Notes under the pieces: generated by a model
Told to the model about the DNA's origin: nothing
Database searches by the model: none
Seen by the model: only the letters and a program-made list of their open reading frames with translations
Position numbers and translations under genes: made by a program
Shown here: piece after piece, positions 1 to 6,952 of the stretch
Layout of the letters: the number at the start of each line of letters is the position of its first letter
How positions within the stretch are numbered: position 1 is the first letter of the stretch
Assembly: GCA_019352125.1 (NCBI GenBank)
Contig: JABBNV010000087.1
Location: forward strand, 1-10,092
DNA from: Acidobacteriota bacterium
GTDB taxonomy: Bacteria; Actinomycetota; Actinomycetes; Actinomycetales; Micrococcaceae
DNA length: 10,092 nt
Reading direction: 5' to 3'

Positions 1-1
1 T

Positions 2-985
2 GACCTCAATGGCTCCGGCACTGCGCCCGGATGGCTGTCTGCACTCTCGCCCATTGGCTGGGCGCAGAAGATGCGGGCCTTCGGCGAGAACCAGTGGTGG
101 CCGCTGCTAGCGTTGCTCGGGGGTGCAGCCGTCTTGTGCGCTGCCGCCCTATGGATTGAATCCCGTCGGGACCTTGGCTCAGGGCTCCTCGCGGAACGGG
201 CGGGTTCAGCGGTAGCCACTCGATTGATGACCACCCCATTGGGCCTTGCGCTCCGGTTGCAGCGCGGATCTATCTGTGGATGGTTTGCCATCATGATCGC
301 TATGGCCATCTTGTACGGGTCGGTGGCATCCGCTATGGCAAATCTGCTGGGCTCAAACCCCCTGTTCATGGCCGCATTTGGTACCAAGGGTTCTTCTGTA
401 CTTGACGGCGTGTTGGGGTTGTTATTGCTGCTCAATGCAATGGTGGCCAGCGCCTTTGCCTTGGAAAGCGTTCTGCAGGTGAGGGCTGAGGAGGCATCGG
501 GACGAGCCGAGTCGCAGCTCGCTGGGTCAATTTCCAGACTTCACTGGGCCGGCGCCAAGTTGTTACTCTCGGTGCTTGCCTCTGGCCTTTTGCTTGCCGT
601 AGGGGGTCTGACTCTGGGCCTAGCCTATGGAGCCGCCAAGAGTGACCTGAGTGAGCTATGGCCCTTACTCGGTGCCGCCATGCTCTATTTGCCGGGCGTG
701 CTGGTCACCGCTGGCGTGGCTGTATTCCTGATCGGCGTAGCGCCCAGAGTGGCAGCCACATTGTCTTGGGCGTACCTGGCATTGTTGATAGTCATCAGCG
801 GATTTGGCGAAATCTTCAACCTTCCCACCGCAGTGATCAGTCACACACCGCTAACGGCCACACCGCGGCTCCCGGCCGAAGCCTTGTCCGTTGGGCCGCT
901 GCTGATTCTGACAAGCATTGCGGTTCTTTTGTGGGGATTTGGTTTACGCAGATTCAGTACTCGAGATATCGCTCAGGGTGCCTAG
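2..985 (+). CDS. ABC-2 type exporter permease, C-terminal part (5' end outside window)
   Basis: Membrane subunit of an ABC exporter, similar to the actinobacterial family annotated as exporters of polyketide antibiotics; its substrate cannot be told from sequence. The frame is open from base 2 with no stop, and the residues before the first ATG at 71 (LSPIGWAQKMRAFGENQWW) match the conserved loop of this family, so the gene starts upstream and the ATG at 71 is internal. About 327 residues are visible; the family is usually near 530. Roughly seven hydrophobic segments follow, with the cytoplasmic signature RAEEASGRAESQLAGSISRL between two of them, typical of this family. The stop TAG is at 983-985. 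The gene converges on the USP at 1006-1461 with only 20 bases between the stops and no hairpin, so no terminator is visible. The ATPase partner is expected upstream. Family assignment is fairly sure; function is inferred. Confidence 0.85.
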   Translation, partial: DLNGSGTAPGWLSALSPIGWAQKMRAFGENQWWPLLALLGGAAVLCAAALWIESRRDLGSGLLAERAGSAVATRLMTTPLGLALRLQRGSICGWFAIMIAMAILYGSVASAMANLLGSNPLFMAAFGTKGSSVLDGVLGLLLLLNAMVASAFALESVLQVRAEEASGRAESQLAGSISRLHWAGAKLLLSVLASGLLLAVGGLTLGLAYGAAKSDLSELWPLLGAAMLYLPGVLVTAGVAVFLIGVAPRVAATLSWAYLALLIVISGFGEIFNLPTAVISHTPLTATPRLPAEALSVGPLLILTSIAVLLWGFGLRRFSTRDIAQGA

Positions 986-1005
986 TTGATTGCACACTGT
1001 AAGGT

Positions 1006-1461
1006 TTACTCGGCATCGTTGACTACGACGACGGGGCACCGGGCATGCGCTACGCAGGCCGCAGATACCGACCCCAATCGCAGCCCTCGAAAACCACCCC
1101 GTCCGCGGCGTCCTACGACCAGCAGAATGGCGTCGTCGCTCTCTTCTATCAGAACTTGAGCGGGGTGACCGTAGCGAATGCTCACCCGCAGCCCTTCTGG
1201 ACGTTCAGGCCCAAAGGCCCGCTCCACGGCCCCTTCTACCAGACGAGTCGCCTCGCCCTTGAGCATGTCCTCTTCGGCGAATCCACCAACGGGTATTTCA
1301 GCCGCAAAGTAGATATCTGATCTACTCCAACAGCTGACGATTTCCATGGCGACGTTGAGTGCCGCCGCGAGCCTCGCCGCTTCGGTGAGCGTTCGCGTGG
1401 AGTATTCTGAGCCGTCAATGCCTACGACCAGACGCTGAGTTTGTGCTTGAGACGAGTCCAT
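1006..1461 (-). CDS. Universal stress protein (UspA family), USP 1
   Basis: Cytoplasmic single-domain UspA-type protein of 151 residues, the normal family length. It opens with the first strand and loop LVVGIDGSEYS (residues 11-21) and carries the ATP-binding signature G-x2-G-x9-G-S at G117, G120, G130 and S131, so it belongs to the nucleotide-binding branch. The end, CPVVVV, is the dimer-forming last strand. The ATG at 1461 has an AGGA Shine-Dalgarno nine bases upstream. It starts only 11 bases after the stop of the DUF3040 gene on the same strand, so the two should be one transcript from the divergent promoter region at 1824-2072. Three further USPs in the window share the motif GGFxGxxxGSVSxAC-xxH-xxCPV, implying duplication. 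Known family roles are survival under hypoxia, stasis and other stress; the specific role here is unknown. Confidence 0.93.
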   Translation of the reverse strand: MDSSQAQTQRLVVGIDGSEYSTRTLTEAARLAAALNVAMEIVSCWSRSDIYFAAEIPVGGFAEEDMLKGEATRLVEGAVERAFGPERPEGLRVSIRYGHPAQVLIEESDDAILLVVGRRGRGGFRGLRLGSVSAACVAHARCPVVVVNDAE

Positions 1462-1472
1462 AGTGGATGATC

Positions 1473-1823
1473 CTAATCAGGTGGGATAGTTGTGCGTGGA
1501 TGTTTTGTCCGCGGGCGGTGATGAGCAAGCCGCAAGTTTTGGGCCCAACGAAGTGGCGTCCACGGAGTCGGGGGAGTCAATATGGTGGCCCCAGCTGTTA
1601 AGGAAGAAAAGGCCGTAGCGCCCAACAGGATGGTCTGGGTTGCCAGCGACAGTGTCATCAGACCGATCCCCAAGCCCACCAGCGAGAGTCCCAACATCGC
1701 TTGGCGAAAGGCTATTCGGACGTACCGACTCTGAGTCATCACTGCTGCCAGGTGTGGATCCTCCACCGCGTAAAACTCTTCCATCTCTGCCAAAACCCGC
1801 CGATCGCGAGCAGAAAGTTCCAT
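1473..1823 (-). CDS. DUF3040-like small membrane protein
   Basis: A 116-residue protein resembling actinobacterial DUF3040 proteins. The N-terminus MELSARDRRVLAEMEEF with a following acidic stretch (VEDPHLAAVM) is the family hallmark. Two hydrophobic segments follow (about residues 48-64 and 68-84), then a basic, proline-rich tail. Function is unknown in the family. The ATG at 1823 is chosen over an in-frame upstream ATG at 1949 because it has a clear AGAGGA ribosome site seven bases away and the DUF3040 homology begins there; the 42 extra codons look non-coding. The tail (PPTPWTPLRWAQNLRLAHHRPRTKHP) is not one I recognise from the family, so a late frameshift is possible. It is the first gene of an operon with the USP at 1006-1461. 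Confidence 0.75.
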   Translation of the reverse strand: MELSARDRRVLAEMEEFYAVEDPHLAAVMTQSRYVRIAFRQAMLGLSLVGLGIGLMTLSLATQTILLGATAFSSLTAGATILTPPTPWTPLRWAQNLRLAHHRPRTKHPRTTIPPD

Positions 1824-1940
1824 GATCTTTTCCTCTGATATTGCTGCGACGCCTCGACAGCGAGTCTGCGAATGAGCAAGTATCCTGCCAAAGCACCTAG
1901 GGTCTTGGTTAAAGGATTGTGCTGATCCGAGGCTGCGGCT

Positions 1941-1955
1941 ATGGTACAAAGTCCC
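1941..1955 (-). promoter_or_regulatory. Candidate DevR/DosR-like box (DUF3040-USP side)
   Basis: The minus strand reads GGGACTTTGTACCAT. Against the relaxed pattern GGGACTTNNGNCCCT it matches 10 of 12 fixed positions; the left half GGGACTT is perfect and the right half is degenerate. It lies 117 bases before the DUF3040 start. Assignment is by resemblance only. Confidence 0.35.
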
Positions 1956-1990
1956 TGTTTCCCTCCTCAGTCTCTTGTGCAGACCAAACG

Positions 1991-2005
1991 GTGTCCTTTG
2001 GCCCT
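1991..2005 (+). promoter_or_regulatory. Candidate DevR/DosR-like box (USP 2 side)
   Basis: The plus strand reads GTGTCCTTTGGCCCT, matching 9 of 12 fixed positions of GGGACTTNNGNCCCT, with the right half intact. It lies 67 bases before the USP start at 2073. It shares CCTTTG-CCCT with the site upstream of the PPOX gene. Confidence 0.35.
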
Positions 2006-2072
2006 AGTCGGGATTGATCCGTGGCAGCAGCATGGACGGAGATTAGTCACTTCACAGCAGAGGAAACTCCAC

Positions 2073-2528
2073 ATGACCAACAATCCAGCCGAGATGCGCA
2101 TAGTGGTTGGCGTCGATGGGTCCGCCGGATCAATAGCAGCACTCTGGGCCGCAGCGCGGATTGCGCAGGTCACTGGCGCAAGAATAACTGCTGTGCACGC
2201 TTGGGAGGTGCCGGCGGCATTGGCCCTGAGCAACGCTTTGGGGACGGTGGATTTTTCCGCTGGTCCTCGAGAGGTCCTGAGTGATGCTGTGGCCAAAGTC
2301 TTCGGGTCAGTCCCACCGCAGAGCGTCACCACGAAACTGATCCAGGGAAATCCCCGTGATGTGCTCTTGGCAGACAGTGCCAGCGCGGACTTGTTAGTGG
2401 TTGGCCGCCGGGGTGCCGGTGGATTTATGGGGCTCATGCTGGGGTCAGTGAGTCAGGCATGCGTGAATCATTCACAATGCCCAGTGCTAGTTGTCGGTGC
2501 AGACCAAGCGTCCAAGTCGCGGGAGTAG
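2073..2528 (+). CDS. Universal stress protein (UspA family), USP 2
   Basis: Single-domain USP of 151 residues. It begins with IVVGVDGSAGS (residues 10-20) and has the ATP-binding signature at G111, G114, G124 and S125 (GRRGAGGFMGLMLGS), ending with CPVLVVG. The start at 2073 is preferred over an in-frame ATG at 1941 because a GAGGA ribosome site lies eight bases upstream and the extra 44 codons would cross the regulatory region and have no family similarity. It is transcribed away from the DUF3040-USP operon. It ends two bases from the stop of the convergent P-type ATPase gene. Role inferred: ATP-binding stress or dormancy protein. Confidence 0.93.
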   Translation: MTNNPAEMRIVVGVDGSAGSIAALWAAARIAQVTGARITAVHAWEVPAALALSNALGTVDFSAGPREVLSDAVAKVFGSVPPQSVTTKLIQGNPRDVLLADSASADLLVVGRRGAGGFMGLMLGSVSQACVNHSQCPVLVVGADQASKSRE

Positions 2529-2530
2529 GT

Positions 2531-4399
2531 TTACGCCTGCTTTGGTTGATCCGGCAGGGACTTGCCGGGTGTTCCCTTCAAGGCGCGGAGCGCGTTGAGG
2601 ATCGTCGCAAGGTCCACGAGCTCTTGAATCAAGGCCCCGGCTACGGCGGGGATGAGGCCAAAGCCAGCCACCACCATCAGCCCCACGCTGAGACCTATCC
2701 CGATCCAAATACTTTGTACGGCAATGGTGACAGTTTCTTGTCCGATCCGGACAGCCGTGGCAGATTTGCCCAGGTCATCGACCATCACCACAACGTCTGC
2801 GGATTCGCTGGCTGCGGTTGACCCCTTGGCGCCCATGGCCACACCCACCTCGGCAGCAGCCAGCACTGGGGCGTCATTGACACCGTCGCCCACCATCATG
2901 ATGGGCCGCTCCGCCAGAGCCTTGACGATGTTCACCTTGTCATCGGGGCGGCAGCCCGCGCGCACGTCAGTCAGCCCCGCCAGCTGAGCGATATGGTCCG
3001 CCGTGGCCTGCGCGTCACCCGTTAGCATCATTGATTTCCGGACGCCCAGCTGGCGAAGTTCGTCCAACGTAGCCACGGCATTTGTGCGCAGTGGATCGCG
3101 GAAGATCAGGGTCCCGGCAAATTTTCCGTCCACTCCAACGTAAATAGCCAACTGTCCGCTGCTCAGTGCCGTGTCTTCGATGGGCCCGCAGACCTGGGCA
3201 ACAAACGTGCGCTTTCCGAGCACCACGGCCCTGTCATCAACGGTTGCAGCGACACCGTCGGTGGCGTGCTCCGATGCGTTTCTGGGCTGCAACAATGTCA
3301 GGTTCTTGGACAACGCTGACTCCACCACGGAGGCAGCCAATACATGGGAGGAATACTGTTCCGCGGAGGCCGCTAGCGCCAACAGCCTGTCCTCCGTCTC
3401 AATAGCCTGAGTCGCGGCAAGCCGTACGGCCTCCAGAGTGGGGCGCCCGCGCGTTAACGTGCCCGTCTTGTCGAACACAACGGTCTTTACTCGGGCAAGT
3501 GTCTCCAGGGTACCGCCGTTTTTGACGATGATGCCGTTCTTGGCTGCCCTGCTCATGCCTCCAAGGAACGCGACCGGAGCTGCAATGAGAAGTGGGCAAG
3601 GTGTAGCAACCACCAATACTTCAGCGAACCTGACGGGGATCCCGCTGACTAGCCACGCAATGATTCCCAGCGCAATGGCGACGGCGGTAAAGGGGATTGC
3701 GTAGCGGTCCGCCAGCCGTACTACGGGTGCCTTACTTTCTGCTGCTTCTTGGACCAGTGCCACGATGCGGCTGTACTGGGAATCCTCTGCAGCTGCAGTC
3801 GCTTCCATTCGAACAGCCGATTCACCGTTCACCGATCCACTCAACAACGCGTCCTGTGCCGCATGCTCTGCAGGAAGGCTCTCACCAGTGATGGCAGACT
3901 CATCGAACACCCCGGACTCGCTCAAGAGCCGGCCGTCCACGGGGACTACTTCGCTTGGCCGCACCACCAGGATGTCCCCGGGGTGCACGTCAGCAACTCC
4001 AATGTCTTCGAGCGCTCCCTGAGCATTCTCGCGGTGAGCCCGCTGTGGTGCGCGCTTCAGCAAGTCGCTGAGCTCAGCCAGAGCACGCCCGGTAGCGTAG
4101 TCCTCTAGCGCTGAGCCGCTGGCCAGCATCAGCACAACAATGAGCGCGGCGATGTATTCGCCCACCACAATGGTGCTGATGATGGCCGTGATGGCCAAAA
4201 TATCAACGCCCCAGCGTCCATGGAAGATATCCCGCACCATCCCGACACCTCGGATAATGGCTGCGAAGCTGGCAAACACGCTGCCTACCCACTGCGCGGC
4301 TACCCCTTGACCCAGCAAGAGCAGAACCAGCACCACCAGGCCAACGGCCAGAGTGGTCAGGATCATGGGGTACCGACGAAGTATTCCTGAGAATCCCAT
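2531..4399 (-). CDS. Heavy-metal P1B-type ATPase with TPC metal-site motif
   Basis: An integral-membrane pump that should export a transition-metal ion using ATP. From the ATG at 4399 it has 622 residues. Visible parts in order: four N-terminal membrane segments (about 11-98), the actuator domain with TGES at 171-174, two segments leading to the metal-site motif T266-P-C268-P in TM6, the phosphorylation motif DKTGT with D310, a P1B nucleotide domain where the usual HP dipeptide is H352-V353, the hinge GDGVND at 504-509, and two last segments ending QELVDLATILNALR. There is no N-terminal CxxC metal-binding domain. The TPC motif differs from the CPC of Cu and Zn/Cd pumps and the SPC of P1B-4, so the metal is not predictable. 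The ATG lacks a ribosome site; an in-frame ATT at 4435 has AGAGGA five bases away and would add 12 residues. A DosR-like box lies upstream. Confidence 0.93.
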   Translation of the reverse strand: MGFSGILRRYPMILTTLAVGLVVLVLLLLGQGVAAQWVGSVFASFAAIIRGVGMVRDIFHGRWGVDILAITAIISTIVVGEYIAALIVVLMLASGSALEDYATGRALAELSDLLKRAPQRAHRENAQGALEDIGVADVHPGDILVVRPSEVVPVDGRLLSESGVFDESAITGESLPAEHAAQDALLSGSVNGESAVRMEATAAAEDSQYSRIVALVQEAAESKAPVVRLADRYAIPFTAVAIALGIIAWLVSGIPVRFAEVLVVATPCPLLIAAPVAFLGGMSRAAKNGIIVKNGGTLETLARVKTVVFDKTGTLTRGRPTLEAVRLAATQAIETEDRLLALAASAEQYSSHVLAASVVESALSKNLTLLQPRNASEHATDGVAATVDDRAVVLGKRTFVAQVCGPIEDTALSSGQLAIYVGVDGKFAGTLIFRDPLRTNAVATLDELRQLGVRKSMMLTGDAQATADHIAQLAGLTDVRAGCRPDDKVNIVKALAERPIMMVGDGVNDAPVLAAAEVGVAMGAKGSTAASESADVVVMVDDLGKSATAVRIGQETVTIAVQSIWIGIGLSVGLMVVAGFGLIPAVAGALIQELVDLATILNALRALKGTPGKSLPDQPKQA

Positions 4400-4463
4400 G
4401 GCCGGTGCCGCTGGTTGTGTGTTTTCGATGGGAATCTTTGTCCTCTAGGTTGTGCGCCTGTCA

Positions 4464-4500
4464 CAAAAGGGGCGTCCACCATAAACCTAGTGGACGCCCC
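4464..4500 (-). terminator. Rho-independent terminator of the phosphoesterase gene
   Basis: An 11-bp perfect inverted repeat (arms 4469-4479 and 4490-4500, stem GGGGCGTCCAC) with a 10-base loop, followed on the minus strand by TTTTGTG. It sits 61 bases after the phosphoesterase stop, so it should end that transcript before the P-type ATPase gene. This implies the ATPase has its own promoter. Confidence 0.85.
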
Positions 4501-4513
4501 GATATGTAAAACA

Positions 4514-4528
4514 GTGACTTTAGTCCTG
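4514..4528 (-). promoter_or_regulatory. Candidate DevR/DosR-like box upstream of the P-type ATPase
   Basis: The minus strand contains GGACTAAAGTCACT; its centre GACTAAAGTC fits the GACTWWAGTC core of the mycobacterial DosR palindrome exactly, and 14 of 20 positions of the full palindrome TTSGGGACTWWAGTCCCSAA match on either strand. It lies between the phosphoesterase stop and its terminator, 114 bases before the ATPase ATG (78 before the possible ATT start). Confidence 0.45.
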
Positions 4529-4547
4529 ATGCTTTGAACGCGAGGCC

Positions 4548-4564
4548 CTAGCCCTCTGGGCTAG
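4548..4564 (-). repeat. Perfect inverted repeat over the phosphoesterase stop codon
   Basis: Arms CTAGCCC and GGGCTAG with a 3-base spacer; the stop codon (4561-4563) lies in one arm. It can form a short tight hairpin at the end of the message, but no T-run follows, so it is more likely an mRNA 3' stability element or accessory hairpin than a terminator by itself. Confidence 0.4.
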
Positions 4565-6264
4565 TCGTCGTCTTTGCCGCCTCTGCCGTGGGTGATGGTG
4601 TCAACAGCCCCCGTTTGGGTGTTGAGGAACACCTTGTCATTGCGCACATGGTGGAAGTTGAACATGTTGTCCAATGAGCCAGCCGTTGCATCAGCCGAAC
4701 CGTCACCGATTTGGCCAATCTTCCAGTTGTTCTCGATGAAACGCAGGATAGAGGATTGGTCGGTTTCAGTGTGGTCAACGAAGTTTTTCTTCGCATAGGG
4801 GGATATAACCAGCAGCGGCTGACGCGGGCCGGGACCACAGCGATCCGTGTAGCCACCAGCCATAGCAACGCCATTCGCTGCGGCGTTCTGGCACCAGGCG
4901 GCGTCGTCGGCAGAGTTGGAGGAGTTCTTGACCGCGGCAGCTACGTGGTCATACCAGCCGTCTGAATCGTCATAAGCAATAACAACAGCAGTATTCTTCC
5001 AGTTTTTGGACTTCTGGATCCTGTTCACAGTGTCAGTGATGAACTTCTGCTCATCCAGCGGATCCGAGTAGGCCGCGTGACCGTCCTGATACATGTCAGC
5101 CTTCAGGAAGGAAACAGCGGGCATGTTGTCCGTGTTGATCACCTGATCGAACTTGCTGAGGTCATACTGGTGGTTCGCCTGGCCGTTGTGGCCAATTTCG
5201 GCATTGTTGGCTGGTGCCACATGGTGCGGGTTGGAGGTGGAGGCGTAGTACTGGAAAGGATTGTGGTGGGGTGAGTAATCAACCACGCTGGCACTCGCCG
5301 CATTCGTGTGGGCGGAAAGACATGATGCTGGTGTGGTGGCCGTGGCCGCCGTCGTTGGCGTGAATCCGCCCTGGAACCAACCCCATGAGACGTCCTTGGC
5401 GTTGAGCAAATCCCCAACATTCTTGCCATTCATACCAGCCAGGGTGTAGTTCTTCGCGTGGCTATTGTTGGAGCAATCGTCGTACACCGGGTCAGGGTCT
5501 CCATTGACCGTCCCTACGCCGTTGGCATCTGGCTGACGCACCGTGTAGCTTCCTGCTGCGGGCGTCACCGCGCTCGTGCCATCAGCGTTGTACTCGGTGA
5601 CGCCGTGCGTTTGCCCGGAGACCAGGTTGAGTGCGCCAGGGGTGGACGGACCAAACGTGGTACTGAAGTGGTTGTCACTCATGGCGTAGTTCTGGGCGTA
5701 GTTCCACAAACCAGTGACTGTGTTGCCGTCGAAGTAGTCCATGGTGAGTCCGGTGCGTCCGTATTGATTTGCTCCACAGGCATCCCGGGACGTGTATTCA
5801 ACGAATTTGTCCATGGCTCCGGCGTTATAAGCCTTCTGCTCCGCCGTGTAGCTGTGGTCCTGATCGCACGTTACGGCCTGAGCTGGCGTTAGCCTTGCGG
5901 GCTGAACGGAGTTGGGGTTGTTGGGTGCCACGAGTCCAGCGTTGGCCAGTGTGTTGATGTTCTTGGGTGTATTGGGCTTCGGTGTGAATGCGGTAGCCGC
6001 AGAACCGTTGCCTTGTTGCGTCTCACCGGGTACGTTCGCAGCATTTGGATATGTTGCGAAGTAGTGGTCAAACGATACATTCTCTTGGAAAATGACGACC
6101 ACGTGCTGGATGGGGGTGGTGGTCCTGGTCTCGTGCTCTCCCGCCGTGCTGGGAGCCGCACCGAGGCCAAGGAATCCAGCGGTCAATACAGACGTGCTGA
6201 GGACAGCGGCGCTGGTAGCCGCCGCAATCCGCCTGGGATTGCGTATTTTCTGTGGATGAGGCAT
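4561..6264 (-). CDS. Secreted phosphoesterase (phospholipase C / acid phosphatase superfamily)
   Basis: Exported phosphomonoesterase or phospholipase C of the PF04185 type, 567 residues. The N-terminus is a signal peptide: basic MPHPQKIRNPRR, a hydrophobic core to about residue 38, and likely cleavage after STA41. Then comes PIQHVVVIFQENVSFDHYF (51-69) with the metal-binding pair E61-N62, the FGPSTPG nucleophile region around S207/T208, a DGHAAYSDP block with H396, the metal-site block YDDSDGWYDH (431-440) and the C-terminal block GPRQPLLVISPYAKKNFVDHT (479-499). All blocks are in the family order, so the enzyme looks intact. The ATG at 6264 is preferred to a TTG at 6276: a weak GGA lies eight bases before the ATG and nothing suits the TTG. 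A PHO-box-like repeat upstream suggests induction by phosphate starvation, i.e. phosphate scavenging outside the cell. The substrate is not resolved. Confidence 0.92.
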   Translation of the reverse strand: MPHPQKIRNPRRIAAATSAAVLSTSVLTAGFLGLGAAPSTAGEHETRTTTPIQHVVVIFQENVSFDHYFATYPNAANVPGETQQGNGSAATAFTPKPNTPKNINTLANAGLVAPNNPNSVQPARLTPAQAVTCDQDHSYTAEQKAYNAGAMDKFVEYTSRDACGANQYGRTGLTMDYFDGNTVTGLWNYAQNYAMSDNHFSTTFGPSTPGALNLVSGQTHGVTEYNADGTSAVTPAAGSYTVRQPDANGVGTVNGDPDPVYDDCSNNSHAKNYTLAGMNGKNVGDLLNAKDVSWGWFQGGFTPTTAATATTPASCLSAHTNAASASVVDYSPHHNPFQYYASTSNPHHVAPANNAEIGHNGQANHQYDLSKFDQVINTDNMPAVSFLKADMYQDGHAAYSDPLDEQKFITDTVNRIQKSKNWKNTAVVIAYDDSDGWYDHVAAAVKNSSNSADDAAWCQNAAANGVAMAGGYTDRCGPGPRQPLLVISPYAKKNFVDHTETDQSSILRFIENNWKIGQIGDGSADATAGSLDNMFNFHHVRNDKVFLNTQTGAVDTITHGRGGKDDD

Positions 6265-6369
6265 GGCAATATCCAATCATTGCTGTTAGGTGCCAGCCAT
6301 TCGGCCAGCCTGAAGATGCACAGGGCTCGTCACACAGATTGAGTCCCCATGCATCGTTACACTAAGCCG

Positions 6370-6391
6370 CCAGGGTTAATGGCATGTGAAC
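6370..6391 (-). promoter_or_regulatory. PHO-box-like direct repeat upstream of the phosphoesterase
   Basis: On the minus strand two adjacent 11-mers read GTTCACATGCC then ATTAACCCTGG. They resemble the Streptomyces PhoP direct repeat units (consensus near GTTCACCYGCC): the first unit matches closely and the second keeps TTnACCC. The repeat ends 105 bases before the phosphoesterase ATG, a reasonable activator position, and precedes a gene whose product would be expected in a Pho regulon. Confidence 0.45.
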
Positions 6392-6422
6392 CGCAGGAGA
6401 CCATCTGGGCGTGGCGTGCCGG

Positions 6423-6899
6423 TCAGCTGTGCCAGACGGACACGGCCCCAGCGTGGCCAATCAGGATTACCTGAAATGTAGCGCCAAGCGAGGCAACGAG
6501 CAGGAGCGCCGGGCCACCGATGGCCATGGCCTTGACCAACCCAGGGCGGCTTGCCACCACATCGTGGCGCGGAAGAACATAGTGATGCCATGCCCACCAC
6601 ACAGCCAGCAATACAAAGAGGGCCACCACCCAGGGGAGCAGGCCCTTGGCCAGGTGAACGTGGTCTTCAAGGGCGGCAGAGCCCCGAACCTTCTCCTCCA
6701 ACCATTCACCGGAAGAGCTGGATAGGGGAGTTGAGACCATGGCAACGAAAGCGATGATCGGGGCACCTACCCCCAGCCATTTTCGAGCCCGCGGCCATAG
6801 GGCAACAACAATAGCTGCCATAGTTGCAGCCGGTACCGCGATAGTTGTCAGGTGAACCAGGAGTGGATGGAGCGGCAGTCCGCCAATTTCCCAATTCAT
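6423..6899 (-). CDS. DUF2231 four-helix membrane protein
   Basis: Membrane protein of 158 residues matching DUF2231. It starts GGLPLHPLLVHLTTIAVP (family N-terminal block with two histidines), has four hydrophobic segments (about 14-34, 44-58, 86-105 and 123-146), an EDHVHLAK loop between helices 2 and 3, and ends with the family signature GHAGAVSVW. Function is unknown; the conserved histidines suggest metal or haem binding, but that is inference. The ATG at 6899 has GAGGA six bases upstream, whereas a TTG at 6905 would abut that site, so the ATG is the start. It begins 53 bases after the VIT gene stop on the same strand and is probably co-transcribed with it. Confidence 0.88.
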   Translation of the reverse strand: MNWEIGGLPLHPLLVHLTTIAVPAATMAAIVVALWPRARKWLGVGAPIIAFVAMVSTPLSSSSGEWLEEKVRGSAALEDHVHLAKGLLPWVVALFVLLAVWWAWHHYVLPRHDVVASRPGLVKAMAIGGPALLLVASLGATFQVILIGHAGAVSVWHS

Positions 6900-6952
6900 A
6901 AACAATCCTCTGCTCGGTGTCGCTTTCGGGTTGCTGCGGGTTGAGCTTGGTA

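Larger units (their letters stand above)
1824..2072. promoter_or_regulatory. Divergent intergenic region between DUF3040-USP operon and USP 2
   Basis: This 249-bp gap separates two outward-reading stress transcription units, so it must hold promoters for both. It contains two candidate DevR/DosR-like sites, listed separately (1941-1955 and 1991-2005), 35 bases apart, and two good ribosome sites at its ends. I could not assign -35/-10 hexamers with confidence. No small gene with a convincing start is seen inside it. Confidence 0.6.

Noticed and set aside
1477..1896. 139-codon minus-strand frame overlapping the DUF3040 gene
   Set aside because: The alternative frame lacks membrane segments and family blocks; the chosen frame has a proper ribosome site and the DUF3040 N-terminus.
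1941..2072. Upstream in-frame extension of USP 2 starting at ATG 1941
   Set aside because: It has no ribosome site, would cover two candidate regulatory boxes, and adds 44 residues absent from single-domain USPs.
2551..2568. CCGGCA/TGCCGG hairpin as a terminator for USP 2
   Set aside because: It lies inside the end of the ATPase coding sequence and has no T-run after it on the plus strand.
5458..5892. Long plus-strand open frame opposite the phosphoesterase
   Set aside because: It is antisense to a well-supported gene with conserved catalytic blocks; the predicted peptide has no family features and no ribosome site was found.
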